Notes: generated from the sequence alone by a model not told the origin. A DNA stretch of 64,000 bases from DASUPK01 sp963815665 (GCA_963815665.1 CAWFHN010000023.1:124001-188000); one strand, 5' to 3'; shown: positions 31,529 through 40,271, counted from the stretch's first letter. Numbers and translations: made by a program.

Positions 31529-33064
31529 GTGCCGCGGAAGCTCGTCCTCGTCGTAGTCGATGCGATGCATCCGGAGATGCTGATGCGGGCGATCGACCAG
31601 GACATGGCGCCGACCTTCGGGGCGCTGCTCGAGCGCGGCCAGATCGTCCCCGACGTCGTCTCCAGCTTTCCCTCGGTCACGCCGGTGGCGAGCTCGGAGA
31701 TGATGACCGGCGTCGGCCCGGCGGGGCACTGGGTGATGGGCATGAACTGGTACCACCGCCTGGAGCGCCGCTACATCGAGTACGGCTCCTCGTTCGAGGC
31801 GACCCGCACGTTCGGCCTGTTCCGGGCCATGTACGACCTCGTCTACAACATGAACCTCGACCACCTGAGCTGGCAGGCGCAGACGGTCTTCGAGCGCCTC
31901 GGCGACGCCGGGGTGCGCACGGCCGCCACGCCCTTTCTGATCTACAGGGGGCGCCAGCGCCATCAGCTCGGCCTCGAGGGCCTCGTCAAGCGGGCGGCCG
32001 CCGCGGCCAACTTCCGCCACGCTGTCTGGGGCCCCGACGAGTTCTTCTACGGAGACCTCTACGCCAGCCGCCCGACCGGCTGCGGCCCGAGCTTCACCCG
32101 GCCCGGAACCCGGGATGAGTACTCCGCCTGCGTCGCGGAGCAGCTCGTCGAAGAGGGCGCCTACGACTTCCTCCTCTTCAGCCTGCCGGACAACGACTTC
32201 CACTCCCACCGTCACGGCCCCGAGGCGACCATCGACTCGATCGCCAAGGCCGACGAGATGTTCTCCCGCCTCGTCGAGGCCGGCGGCGGGCTGGACTCGT
32301 TTCTCTCCGAGCACGCCGTGGTGCTGACCTCCGACCACGCCCAGACGGCCGTGGAGCACTCGCTGCCCCTCGCCGACGAGCTGGCCGAGGACTGGGCCGT
32401 GCTCCAGCCGAACACCGATCGGCCCGAGGAGGCGGAGATCGCGGTCAGTCCAACCTCCCGCGCGGGCGCCGTCTACATCCTCGACACCGGCCGGCGCCAT
32501 CCCGGCACCCACGAGCGCGCCCGCCTTCGCCTCAGGGAGCTCGCAGGGGTCGATCTGGTGACCTGGCTGGCCGGGGACGACGGGGCGCCGGTCCTGCGCA
32601 CCGGCGTCGGGCTGCCGGACGCCGGACGCCTCGAGGTGGTCGTCGAGCGTGCCGGTCGCGAATTCCGCTTCCGCCCCGGCGGCCAGCTCCGCGACCTGCG
32701 CGGCAACAACTGGTCCGTCAGCGGCGAGCCGGAGTCGCTGCAGGGCGACGTCACTCGCGGCCGGTTCGAATCCGATGAGTACCCGGACGCCCTCGCCCGT
32801 CTCTGGTCGGCCCTCACCTCACCGCATGCCGGGGACATCCTGATCTCGGCCACCGAGGGATACGAGTGCGTCGACTGGGGCGGGGTCAGCCACGCCGGCG
32901 GGGGTAGCCACGGCTCACTCGGGCGCGGCGACTCGCTCGGGCCGGCGATATTTGTCGGTTGCGGCCCGAAGCGTCCGGGTAAGCGGCCGCAATGGGCATT
33001 GCGGGACCTCGCACCGGTGATCCTCGGGCACTTCGGGGTGGACGGCGGACGGCCTCAGGGATGA
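31529..33064 (+). CDS. Alkaline-phosphatase-superfamily phosphodiesterase/nucleotide pyrophosphatase-like
   Basis: Predicted metal-dependent phosphodiesterase. It has 511 residues from the GTG at 31529; the open frame reaches far upstream (to 29669) but that is antisense to the aminotransferase. The metal-site order of the family is visible: KLVLVVVDAMHPEML (first Asp), a nucleophile region SSFPSVTPVASSEMMTG, PDNDFHSHRHGP (Asp/His pair), TSDHAQT (Asp-His) and GGSHGS (late His). No signal peptide is seen, so it may act inside the cell. It overlaps the GtrA gene by four bases, which suggests a part in lipid-linked sugar or envelope metabolism. Confidence 0.83.
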   Translation: MPRKLVLVVVDAMHPEMLMRAIDQDMAPTFGALLERGQIVPDVVSSFPSVTPVASSEMMTGVGPAGHWVMGMNWYHRLERRYIEYGSSFEATRTFGLFRAMYDLVYNMNLDHLSWQAQTVFERLGDAGVRTAATPFLIYRGRQRHQLGLEGLVKRAAAAANFRHAVWGPDEFFYGDLYASRPTGCGPSFTRPGTRDEYSACVAEQLVEEGAYDFLLFSLPDNDFHSHRHGPEATIDSIAKADEMFSRLVEAGGGLDSFLSEHAVVLTSDHAQTAVEHSLPLADELAEDWAVLQPNTDRPEEAEIAVSPTSRAGAVYILDTGRRHPGTHERARLRLRELAGVDLVTWLAGDDGAPVLRTGVGLPDAGRLEVVVERAGREFRFRPGGQLRDLRGNNWSVSGEPESLQGDVTRGRFESDEYPDALARLWSALTSPHAGDILISATEGYECVDWGGVSHAGGGSHGSLGRGDSLGPAIFVGCGPKRPGKRPQWALRDLAPVILGHFGVDGGRPQG

Positions 33065-33486
33065 CCCCGGGCGGGACGGCGAAACGCATTGGACGGGGGA
33101 CGCTGAAGCCCGGCAACTGGCTCCAGCTCTTCCAGTTCGGATTGGTGGGCGCCTCGGGCTACCTCATCAACCTGGCGGTCTTCGCGCTCTTGAACGGACC
33201 GGCGAAGATCCACTACATCGCCGCGGCGATCCTCGCCTTCGGCGTGGCTGTTATGAACAACTTCTGGTGGAACCGCCACTGGACCTTCGACGCGAAGCAC
33301 GGTCACGCGGGCTTTCAGGCCGCGCGCTTCTTCACCGTCAGCGTTCTGGCCCTGGTGGTCAACCTGATCGCGCTCAAGCTCCTGGTTGGAGGGGGAATGA
33401 GTGAGCTGCCCGCCCAGGCCATCGCGGTGGCCATCGCGATGCCGTTCAACTTCGTCGGCAACAAGCTGTGGACCTTCGACGACTGA
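33061..33486 (+). CDS. GtrA-family membrane protein
   Basis: Small four-helix membrane protein of the GtrA/DPMS family, usually a flippase-like partner in moving lipid-linked sugars. It has 141 residues from the ATG at 33061, in an ATGA overlap with the previous stop. Family residues include FGLVGASGYLINLAVFALL, NFWWNRHWTF and MPFNFVGNKLWTF. Its end overlaps the next gene by 19 bases. The triplet with the phosphodiesterase and the large membrane protein looks like an envelope-glycan unit. Confidence 0.9.
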   Translation: MTPGGTAKRIGRGTLKPGNWLQLFQFGLVGASGYLINLAVFALLNGPAKIHYIAAAILAFGVAVMNNFWWNRHWTFDAKHGHAGFQAARFFTVSVLALVVNLIALKLLVGGGMSELPAQAIAVAIAMPFNFVGNKLWTFDD

Positions 33487-35318
33487 GGGTCCCCGGCCTC
33501 GCCCTCGCCCTTGCGCTAGCTCTCACCGCCACGCTGCTGCTGCCCGGCACCGCAGGAGCCGAGGTGCCGAAGATCACGCAGTCGAAGGCGATCGAGCTCG
33601 CCAAGCAGGACCCGAAGGCGATCGCGGCGGCGAAGGAGCACCCCAACCTCACGTCGTCGGCCAGCCGGAACAAGTCCACGGGCCTCTGGGAGGTGGGCTT
33701 CTTCGCGGGCAACGACGAGGTCGTGCAGGTCGTGATCGACCCCTCCGGGGGCAACACCGTCGAGTCCTGGACCGGGTACCAGATCGCCTGGCGAATGGCC
33801 CGCGGCTACCCGGGCGCCTTCGGCCGCATGGTCAGCGCCCCGTACATCTGGCTTCCTCTCTGCGCGATCTTCGTGCTGGGGCTGCTCGACTGGCGGCGCC
33901 CGCTCCGGCTCGCTCACATCGACCTGCTCGTGATCGTCGCCGGCTTCGGGCTGTCCCAGTACCTGTTCAACCAGGGCAACATCGGATGGTCTGTCCCCCT
34001 CGCATACCCGCCGTTGCTCTACCTGCTCGGTCGGGCGCTCTGGCTCGGGTTCCGCCGGGTGGAGGGAGCCGGGTTGCGCCCTTCGATGCCGATCGCGGTC
34101 CTGGCCGTCGCGACCGTCGTGCTGGTCGCCGGCCGGATCACGCTCAACGTCGTCGACTCGAACGTGATCGACGTCGGCTATTCCGGGGTGATCGGCGCCG
34201 ACCGGATCGCGGACGGCAAGCCGCTCTACGGCAACTTCCCGTCGGACGACCAATCCGGGGACACCTACGGGCCCGTCGCGTACTACGCGTACGTCCCCTT
34301 CGAGCAGGCGCTGCCCTGGAGCGGGACCTGGGACGACCTGCCCGCGGCCCACGCCGCCTCGATCTTCTTCGACCTGGGCACGATGGGCGCCCTCTTCCTC
34401 CTGGGCCGCCGGTTCCGGCGCGGCCGCCGTGGAACCGAGTTCGGAATCCTCCTCTGCTTCGCCTGGGCGGCGTGCCCGTACACGGCCTTCGCCCTCGAAT
34501 CGAACACCAACGACGCCCTGGTATCGCTAACGCTCGCAGCAACCCTCTTATGCCTGACGTCAGCCCCAGCCAGAGGAATCATGCTGGCCCTCTCATCAAT
34601 GACGAAATTCGCCCCGCTTGCCCTAGGCCCGCTATTCGCGACCTACGGGGCAACGAGTCTCGAGACAGACGTATCTGCCACGGGTGGCGCCGCGGATCCC
34701 GACTCGACCGTATCTCGCGCGGGTGGCGCCGAAATTGGCCCGCACGCGCGCTCCCGCGCGCGTGCGGCAATTTCGGCGACAGGACCCGCGCGCCGATACG
34801 CCAGAGTCGTAATCCCGTTCACCATCGCCTTCGCGATCACGGTCGCGGTCGTCTCCTTCCAGGCCCTGCAGGACCCGGGCCTCTCGACCTACTGGCACCG
34901 CACCATCGCGGAGCAGGGCGGCCGCGACTCCCCCTTCAGCATCTGGGGCCAGGCGCATTCGCTCGGCTGGCTGCAGACCGTCGTCAAGGCCGCCGTCGTC
35001 GGACTGGCGCTGCTCGTCGCCTTCCGGCCGCGCCGTCGCGACCACGTCACCGTCGCCGCTCTGGGCGCCGCGGTGATGATCGGGATGCAGCTGACCGTCG
35101 ACCACTGGTTCTACCTCTACATCCCCTGGTTCCTGCCCTTCCTCCTGATCGCCCTGCTGGCGACCGGCACGATCCCCTTAGGAAGAGATGGGGATGAGGA
35201 TCTGGTCGATGCCGCGAGCGAGCCCGTCATCTCCGATCTCGACCGCGACCCCCATCACCCAGACGTCCTCGTCCGCGGTGTCGAACCGGACCGGCATCTG
35301 GGTCTTGAAGGCACGTAG
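33468..35318 (+). CDS. Polytopic membrane protein, glycosyltransferase-87-like, with in-frame palindromic insert
   Basis: It has 616 residues from the GTG at 33468. A signal-like helix (LALALALTATLLLPGTAGA) is followed by an extracytoplasmic PepSY-like segment (ITQSKAIELAKQDP), then about ten membrane helices with a GT87/mannosyltransferase look (DGKPLYGNFP, YGPVAYYAYVPFE). Residues about 391-447 interrupt the helices with a hydrophilic Ala/Gly/Arg-rich loop encoded by repeats, including the 108-base palindrome at 34701-34808. Codon use around 34520-34660 (CTA, TCA, GCA, AGA) differs from its neighbours. The last ~47 codons run antisense into ymdB. Donor and acceptor are unknown. Confidence 0.75.
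   Translation: MDLRRLRVPGLALALALALTATLLLPGTAGAEVPKITQSKAIELAKQDPKAIAAAKEHPNLTSSASRNKSTGLWEVGFFAGNDEVVQVVIDPSGGNTVESWTGYQIAWRMARGYPGAFGRMVSAPYIWLPLCAIFVLGLLDWRRPLRLAHIDLLVIVAGFGLSQYLFNQGNIGWSVPLAYPPLLYLLGRALWLGFRRVEGAGLRPSMPIAVLAVATVVLVAGRITLNVVDSNVIDVGYSGVIGADRIADGKPLYGNFPSDDQSGDTYGPVAYYAYVPFEQALPWSGTWDDLPAAHAASIFFDLGTMGALFLLGRRFRRGRRGTEFGILLCFAWAACPYTAFALESNTNDALVSLTLAATLLCLTSAPARGIMLALSSMTKFAPLALGPLFATYGATSLETDVSATGGAADPDSTVSRAGGAEIGPHARSRARAAISATGPARRYARVVIPFTIAFAITVAVVSFQALQDPGLSTYWHRTIAEQGGRDSPFSIWGQAHSLGWLQTVVKAAVVGLALLVAFRPRRRDHVTVAALGAAVMIGMQLTVDHWFYLYIPWFLPFLLIALLATGTIPLGRDGDEDLVDAASEPVISDLDRDPHHPDVLVRGVEPDRHLGLEGT
34701..34808. repeat. ~108-base imperfect palindrome inside coding sequence
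   Basis: The arms 34701-34751 and 34756-34808 pair around a TCCC loop. There is a perfect 11-base inner stem (CGCACGCGCGC), then GCCGAAATTG/CAATTTCGGC, then CGCGCGGG and GTATC blocks, ending at GACTC/GAGTC. The left arm's outer part (CGTATCTnnCnCGGGTGGCGCCG) also occurs as a direct repeat just upstream (34669-34691). The reading frame of the membrane protein stays open across it. Confidence 0.8.
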
Positions 35319-35957
35319 CGCCTGCTCGCGGCGGACGCCGATCACGCCGGAGCGAGACCCGGTCATGCCGACGTCGGCGATGTGAGCGGTCCCGCCGGGA
35401 AGGACGCGGTAGTCGGCCGTGGGGACGTGGGTGTGCGTGCCGAGCACCGCGGCGACCCTGCCGTCGAGGTGCCACCCCATCGCGACCTTCTCGCTGGTCA
35501 GCTCGGCGTGGAAGTCGACGATGATGGCGTCAGCGGCGCCGGCGAGCGAATCGAGCAGCTCGTCGATCGCGGTGAAGGGGTTGCGCTCGACCTGCAGGTG
35601 CATCTGGCCGCTCAGGTTGATGACGGCGACCCGCATTCCCGCCGCCTCGACGATCGTGTGGCCCCTCCCCGGGTTGGTGGCAGGGAAGTTGGCGGGACGA
35701 ATGATCCGCCGCTCGGAATCCAGATAGGGATAGACGTCGCGGTGGCGGTAGGCGTGGTTGCCGAGCGTGATCACGTCGGCCCCGGCCTCGAAGATCTGGG
35801 CGGCGGTCTCCTCGGTGACCCCGACGCCGCCGGCCACGTTCTCCCCGTTGACCACGACGAGGTCGGGCATCCGCTCGGCCCGAAGCCCGGGCATCGCGGC
35901 CGCCAGCCCCTCCCTGCCGGGCTTGCCGACCACGTCCCCGATGAACAGCAGCCGCAT
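35178..35957 (-). CDS. ymdB: YmdB-family metallophosphoesterase
   Basis: Di-metal phosphoesterase of the YmdB (TIGR00282-type) family, which in Bacillus hydrolyses 2',3'-cyclic nucleotides. It has 259 residues, the usual length. Metal ligands are visible: FIGDVVGKPG, NGENVAGGVG, TLGNHAY (Asn-His), VDFHAELTSEK and GTHTHVPTAD. It shows the invariant DVGMTGSR. Its 3' end overlaps the convergent membrane protein by 141 bases. A TACGCT -10 ten bases upstream suggests a leaderless message. Confidence 0.92.
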   Translation of the reverse strand: MRLLFIGDVVGKPGREGLAAAMPGLRAERMPDLVVVNGENVAGGVGVTEETAAQIFEAGADVITLGNHAYRHRDVYPYLDSERRIIRPANFPATNPGRGHTIVEAAGMRVAVINLSGQMHLQVERNPFTAIDELLDSLAGAADAIIVDFHAELTSEKVAMGWHLDGRVAAVLGTHTHVPTADYRVLPGGTAHIADVGMTGSRSGVIGVRREQALRAFKTQMPVRFDTADEDVWVMGVAVEIGDDGLARGIDQILIPISS

Positions 35958-35967
35958 CAGGCGCCGC

Positions 35968-35973
35968 AGCGTA
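35968..35973 (-). promoter_or_regulatory. -10 hexamer TACGCT, leaderless promoter of ymdB
   Basis: On the minus strand TACGCT ends ten bases before the ATG at 35957, with no Shine-Dalgarno between. Confidence 0.45.
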
Positions 35974-36000
35974 GAGCACGTACGCCTTCAACCATCCCGC

Positions 36001-36006
36001 TAGCTT
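36001..36006 (+). promoter_or_regulatory. -10 hexamer TAGCTT, leaderless promoter of ABC exporter
   Basis: TAGCTT ends seven bases before the ATG at 36014. It lies back to back with the ymdB promoter 28 bases away. Confidence 0.45.
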
Positions 36007-36013
36007 TCGGCCG

Positions 36014-36763
36014 ATGAGCGAGACGCCAGCGCGGGCGCGACGGCGCCGGGCCGCCCCCGTGCTCGAGGTGGATGGCCTCTCCAAGTCATTCGGCGAGCGG
36101 GCCGCCCTCCGGGAGGTGAGCCTCGACGTCAGCCGCGGAGAGCTGCTCGCCGTGCTCGGTCCGAACGGCGCGGGCAAGACGACGCTGCTCTCGATCCTGG
36201 CCGGGATCACCAGGCCCGATTCGGGGCGGATCGACCGCTCCAACGGCGAGGTGGGCTGGGTGCCCCAGCAGGCCGGCCTCTATCGCAGGCTGACCGTCGA
36301 GGAGAACCTGAGGCTGTTCGCCCGGATGGAGGCGGCCGAGGACGTCGAGGGAATCGTCGAGCGGATGCTCGATCAGACCGGGCTCGAGGAGCGGCGCCAC
36401 GACCAGGTCTCCTCGCTCTCCGGCGGCAACCAGCAGCGGATCAACATCGCGATCGGGCTGCTGGGCGATCCCTCCGTGCTCCTCCTAGATGAGCCCAGCT
36501 CGGGCCTGGACCCGAGCCAGCGCGTCCGGCTCTGGGAGTTCGTCGCAGGCCTCGCAAAGGGCGGGACCACGGTGATCTACTCGACGCACCAGATCGAGGA
36601 GGCCAGCCACTACGGGGACCGGCTGGTGGTCCTGGCCGATGGAGAGACGATCTTCGACGGCACCTTCACCCAGATGCGGCGGGCGGCCGGGCCTCGACCG
36701 AAGGGCTCGGTGGCGGATCCCGAGAACGACTTCGTCCGCTTCCTCCGCGGCATGGGCCACTGA
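36014..36763 (+). CDS. ABC transporter ATP-binding protein
   Basis: Nucleotide-binding subunit of an export-type ABC system. It has 249 residues with Walker A GPNGAGKTTLL (about 48-58), Q-loop VPQQAGLY, signature LSGGNQQR, Walker B VLLLDEPSSGLDP and H-loop STHQIEE. It shares one base with the ATG of the permease gene (ATG at 36763), so the two form one exporter. The C-terminal extension ends in GSVADPENDFVRFL, typical of ABC-2 drug or polysaccharide exporters. Substrate unknown. Confidence 0.93.
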   Translation: MSETPARARRRRAAPVLEVDGLSKSFGERAALREVSLDVSRGELLAVLGPNGAGKTTLLSILAGITRPDSGRIDRSNGEVGWVPQQAGLYRRLTVEENLRLFARMEAAEDVEGIVERMLDQTGLEERRHDQVSSLSGGNQQRINIAIGLLGDPSVLLLDEPSSGLDPSQRVRLWEFVAGLAKGGTTVIYSTHQIEEASHYGDRLVVLADGETIFDGTFTQMRRAAGPRPKGSVADPENDFVRFLRGMGH

Positions 36764-38117
36764 TGCGCTGGCTGCTGCTCAAGGACCTCCAGCTGCTGCG
36801 CCGCTCGCCCTTGGTCACCGGGCTGCTGATCGTCTATCCGATCGTGCTCGCCGTCCTGATAGGGCTGGCGATCTCCCGCGGCCCGGAGAAGCCGCGGGTC
36901 GCGTTTCTCAACCAGATCCCGGCCGGGCACGGCCTCAGCCTCGGTACCGGGGGCTTCAGCCAGCAGGAGGCCCGCCGCCAGCTCTGCGCCAAGGTCGAGT
37001 GCGTGGATGTCTCGAGCCGCGCCGAGGTCGAGCAGAAGGTGAAGGACGGCGACGTCCTCGGCGGCCTGATCCTGCCCCCCGACTTCATCAGCAAGCTGCA
37101 GGCGGAGCTGGGCACCAGCGGCACGGAGCCCGCGACCGTCGACGTGATCGTCAACAACGACGATCCGCTCAAGGCCCAGGTGGTCGACGACCGGATCAGC
37201 TCGCTGCTCACCCAGGCAAATCTGCTGCTCTCGTCCAAGATCAGCAACGTCGCGGGCGACTACGAGAAGATCCTGGCCAACGGCGGGGAGTTCACGATCC
37301 CGTTCCTCGGCCAGACGGTCCACATCCTCGGATTGCAGAAGTCCGAGAAGGCCCTCACCGCCGTCGCGGCCAGCCTGCCGCCAGCGCAGCGCCGCCAGGT
37401 CACCCGCGTCAGCGATTTCGCCCGCCTCGCGCGCCAGAACCTCGCGCTCGCCGACAGCCTGCTGTCGTCGGTCCGCCAGCCGATCGCCGTCGACAAGCAG
37501 CTGATCGGCGGCAGCGTTCCGCCACTCGACACCTTCGCGGTCGCCGTCGCGGCAGCGATCACCCTGCTGTTCGTCACGGTGCTGCTGGTCTCGGGCTCGC
37601 TCGCCCTCGAGCGGGAGGAGAACACCTTCACCCGCCTCACCCGCGGACTGGTCAGCCGCACGGGCCTGCTGGTCGAGAAGGCAACGCTGGGTACGGGCGC
37701 GGCACTGGTCGTCACGCTGCTGCTGCTGGCGGCGATCACGCCCGTTCGAGTCGATCTCCTGGGGCCGGATCTACCTGATCGTCCCGGCGATCCTGTTGGC
37801 CGGCGCCGCCTCCTCGGGCCTCGGCCTGGCGATCGGGCGCGGCCGCGAAGGAGGTTCGCGCCAGCGCGCTGCTCGCCTTCGCCCTGGCCCTGCCGGTCGC
37901 CTTCATCTCCCTGGTCCCGTCCGGAACCGTGGGCAAGGGCCTCCTGGACGTGATCCACGTGATCGCCGGCATCTTCCCGTTCCGCGCCGCCGTCGACGCG
38001 CTCTCGGGAGCCTTGTCTGCGTCTGGCCCGAACCTTGGCTTGCCGATGTTGCATCTGGCTCTGCTGACGATCGGGTATCTGGTGCTGGCCCGTCTGGCGC
38101 TAAGGCGTTTCGCGTAA
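36763..38117 (+). CDS. ABC-2 type permease, disrupted by two +1 frameshifts
   Basis: Membrane subunit of the exporter. The intact part (to about 37740) has an N-terminal helix, a large extracytoplasmic region and FAVAVAAAITLLFVTVLLVSGS. At 37741-37743 (CCC) one extra base breaks the frame: the next frame continues FESISWGRIYLIVPAILLAG. At about 37841 a second extra G does the same: the third frame continues AAKEVRASALLAFALALPVAF through to LALRRFA and the stop at 38117. Joined, the product would be a normal ABC-2 permease of about 450 residues. Either the gene is broken or the sequence has two insertion errors; a third frameshift in hemB nearby favours errors. Confidence 0.8.
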
Positions 38118-38155
38118 GCGCTCGGCGGGCGGCGCCACCCGCCCGGTCAGCGCTT
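38116..38155 (+). terminator. Strong hairpin terminator after ABC permease
   Basis: Outer stem AAGCGCT/AGCGCTT (38116-38122 and 38149-38155) encloses inner stem CGGGCGG/CCGCCCG (38126-38132 and 38139-38145). It begins inside the TAA stop. No long T-run follows, as is common at high GC. Confidence 0.6.
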
Positions 38156-38167
38156 AGTGCACCGCCC

Positions 38168-38173
38168 TAGAAT
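38168..38173 (+). promoter_or_regulatory. -10 hexamer TAGAAT, leaderless promoter of hemB
   Basis: TAGAAT ends seven bases before the hemB ATG at 38181, just after the hairpin at 38116-38155. Confidence 0.5.
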
Positions 38174-38180
38174 CAGGCCC

Positions 38181-39171
38181 ATGACCTTTCCCGCGACCCG
38201 CCTCCGGCGCCTCCGGCGGACCGAGCCCCTCCGTGATCTCGTCCGTGAGACGGATCTGACCGCAGACCACCTCGTGCAGCCGCTGTTCATTACGGCGGGC
38301 GAGGGCATCCGCGAGCCGATCGAGACGATGCCCGGCATGGAGCGGCTCTCGATCTCCGAGGCCGTTGCGGAAGTCACCGAGATCGCGGCCGCGGGAGTTC
38401 GGGCCGTTCTGCTCTTCGGCCTGCCCGCGACTAAGGACGAGGTCGGAGTCGGAGGCCTACGACGACGAAGGAGTCGTCCAGATGGCCGTCCGCGCGCTCA
38501 AGGAGGCCCACCCCGAGGTCGTCGTGATCACGGACGTGTGCCTCTGCGAGTACACCTCGCACGGGCACTGCGGGATCGTCCGCGGGGGAGAGGTGGACAA
38601 CGACCTGACCCTCGAGCTGCTTGCCAAGACGGCGATCTCCCACGCGGACGCCGGCGCGGACGCCGTGGCGCCGAGCGACATGATGGACGGCCGGGTCGGC
38701 GCGATCCGTGGCCAGCTCGACGAGGAGGGCCACTCCTCGGTGCCGATCGTCGCCTACAGCGCCAAGTACGCATCGGCGTTCTACGGCCCGTTCCGGGAGG
38801 CCGCGGACTCCACGCCGGAGTTCGGCGACCGCCGCGGCTACCAGATGAATCCCGCCAACGCCGAGGAGGCCGTGCGGGAAGCCAAGCTCGACCTCGAGGA
38901 GGGAGCCGACGTGGTGATGGTGAAGCCGGCGCTCCCGTACCTCGACGTGATCAGGCGCGTCAAGGACGCCACCGGTGCTCCCCTCGCCGCGTACCACGTG
39001 GGCGGGGAGTACTCGATGCTGAAGGCGGCCGCGGCGAACGGCTGGCTCGACGAGCGCGCCGCGGCGATGGAGTCGCTGATCGCGATCCGGCGCGCCGGCG
39101 CGGACATGATCATCACCTACTTCGCCAAGGACGCGGCCGGCTGGCTGATGCAAGAGGCGGCCCGGCGGTGA
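38181..39171 (+). CDS. hemB: Delta-aminolevulinic acid dehydratase (porphobilinogen synthase), with one +1 frameshift
   Basis: Condenses two aminolevulinates to porphobilinogen. The first ~88 residues (TRLRRLRRTEPLRDLVRET to LLFGLPATKDEVG) are in one frame and the rest (SEAYDDEGVVQMAVRALK onward) in the next, with one extra base at about 38446-38450. The rejoined protein is about 329 residues and has every key site: zinc ligands in DVCLCEYTSHGHCG, both active-site Lys (YSAKYASAFYG and VMVKPALPYLD) and YQMNPANAEEA. Loss of this essential step is unlikely, so a sequence error is the better explanation. GTGA overlap with the next gene. Confidence 0.9.
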
Positions 39172-40271
39172 ACAAGCCGACCGACGGCATCACCACCGCG
39201 ACGGCGAAGCCCAAGCTCCGCTCGCGTGCGGGCGGGGCGGCGGTCCCGCTCGACGACACCGACAGGCAGCTGATGAACCTGCTGCAGTCGAGCTACCCGC
39301 TGGAGCCGGAGCCGTTCGAGCTGATCGCCGCGGAGGCGAAGCTCGAGCCCGACGATGTCAAGGCGCGCGCCCAGCGCCTGCTCGACGAGCGGATCATTCG
39401 CGAGATCACCCCGATCTTCGATACGCGCGCCCTCGGGTACAGCTCGATGCTGGTCGCGGCCAAGGTCGACTCGGAGAACCCGCATCGGGCGGCGAAGATC
39501 ATCAACTCCCACCCCGGCGTTTCCCACAACTATCTGCGGACGCACGAGTTCAACCTCTGGTTCACGATCGCCACTCCTCCCGACTCGGAGCTGGGGCTCC
39601 AGGGCACCCTCGATGTTCTCCAGCGCCTCACGGGGGCCGAGTCGATCCGCCAGCTGCCGACGCTCCAGCTCTTCAAGATCAACATGAACCTGGAGATGGA
39701 GGGCGGAACCGAGGAGCTCTCCGCCGCCATCGAGGCGGCGCCGCCTCGCGAGCTCGAGCGCCAGCCCTACGACGACACCGATATCGCCGTGATCAGGGCG
39801 CTGCAGGGCCCGATGGAGGTCACCGACCGGCCCTACGACGCGGCCGCCGCCGAGGTCGGAATGGGCACGGACGCGTTCCTCGACCACCTGCGGGGCATGA
39901 CCGATCGCAAGCTGCTGCGCCGGGTCGCAGCGATCCTCTTCCATCGCCGCGCCGGCTTCTCCGCGAACGGGATGGGCGTCTGGCGCGTGCCGGAGGAGCG
40001 GATCATGGAGGTCGGCGCGCGCATGGCCGCCGTCCGCGGAATCTCCCACTGCTACCAGCGCCCGACCTACGCGGATTGGCCGTACAGCGTCTTCACGATG
40101 GCCCACGGCCGCTCCAAGGAGGAGTGTGACGCGGTCCTCGACGGGATCGCCGACACGCATGACCTTCATGGCGACGACCGCGCGGTGCTCTACTCCTCGA
40201 CCGAGTTCAAGAAGATCCGCCTCCACTACTTCACCGACGACTACGCCCGCTGGGAGGCTGAGCACCTATAG
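39168..40271 (+). CDS. Siroheme decarboxylase-like fusion (AhbA-AhbB / NirDL type, Lrp/AsnC fold)
   Basis: It has 367 residues in two similar halves, each a winged helix plus ferredoxin-like domain. Half one (about 30-185) carries VSHNYLRTHEFNLWFTI; half two (about 205-350) carries ISHCYQRPTYADWPYSVFTMAHG. These match the His/Arg/Trp-containing motifs of siroheme decarboxylases rather than amino-acid regulators, although such genes are often labelled Lrp/AsnC regulators. Known enzymes remove acetate carboxyls from siroheme on the way to heme or heme d1. The location between hemB and hemL supports a tetrapyrrole role, either catalytic or as a haem-responsive regulator. GTG start at 39168. Confidence 0.78.
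   Translation: MNKPTDGITTATAKPKLRSRAGGAAVPLDDTDRQLMNLLQSSYPLEPEPFELIAAEAKLEPDDVKARAQRLLDERIIREITPIFDTRALGYSSMLVAAKVDSENPHRAAKIINSHPGVSHNYLRTHEFNLWFTIATPPDSELGLQGTLDVLQRLTGAESIRQLPTLQLFKINMNLEMEGGTEELSAAIEAAPPRELERQPYDDTDIAVIRALQGPMEVTDRPYDAAAAEVGMGTDAFLDHLRGMTDRKLLRRVAAILFHRRAGFSANGMGVWRVPEERIMEVGARMAAVRGISHCYQRPTYADWPYSVFTMAHGRSKEECDAVLDGIADTHDLHGDDRAVLYSSTEFKKIRLHYFTDDYARWEAEHL

Noticed and set aside
38157..39167. Apparent fusion of hemB with the siroheme-decarboxylase-like gene in one frame
   Set aside because: After about 38450 this frame is Arg/Gly-rich noise, while the true HemB sequence continues in the next frame. The fusion is an artefact of the frameshift.
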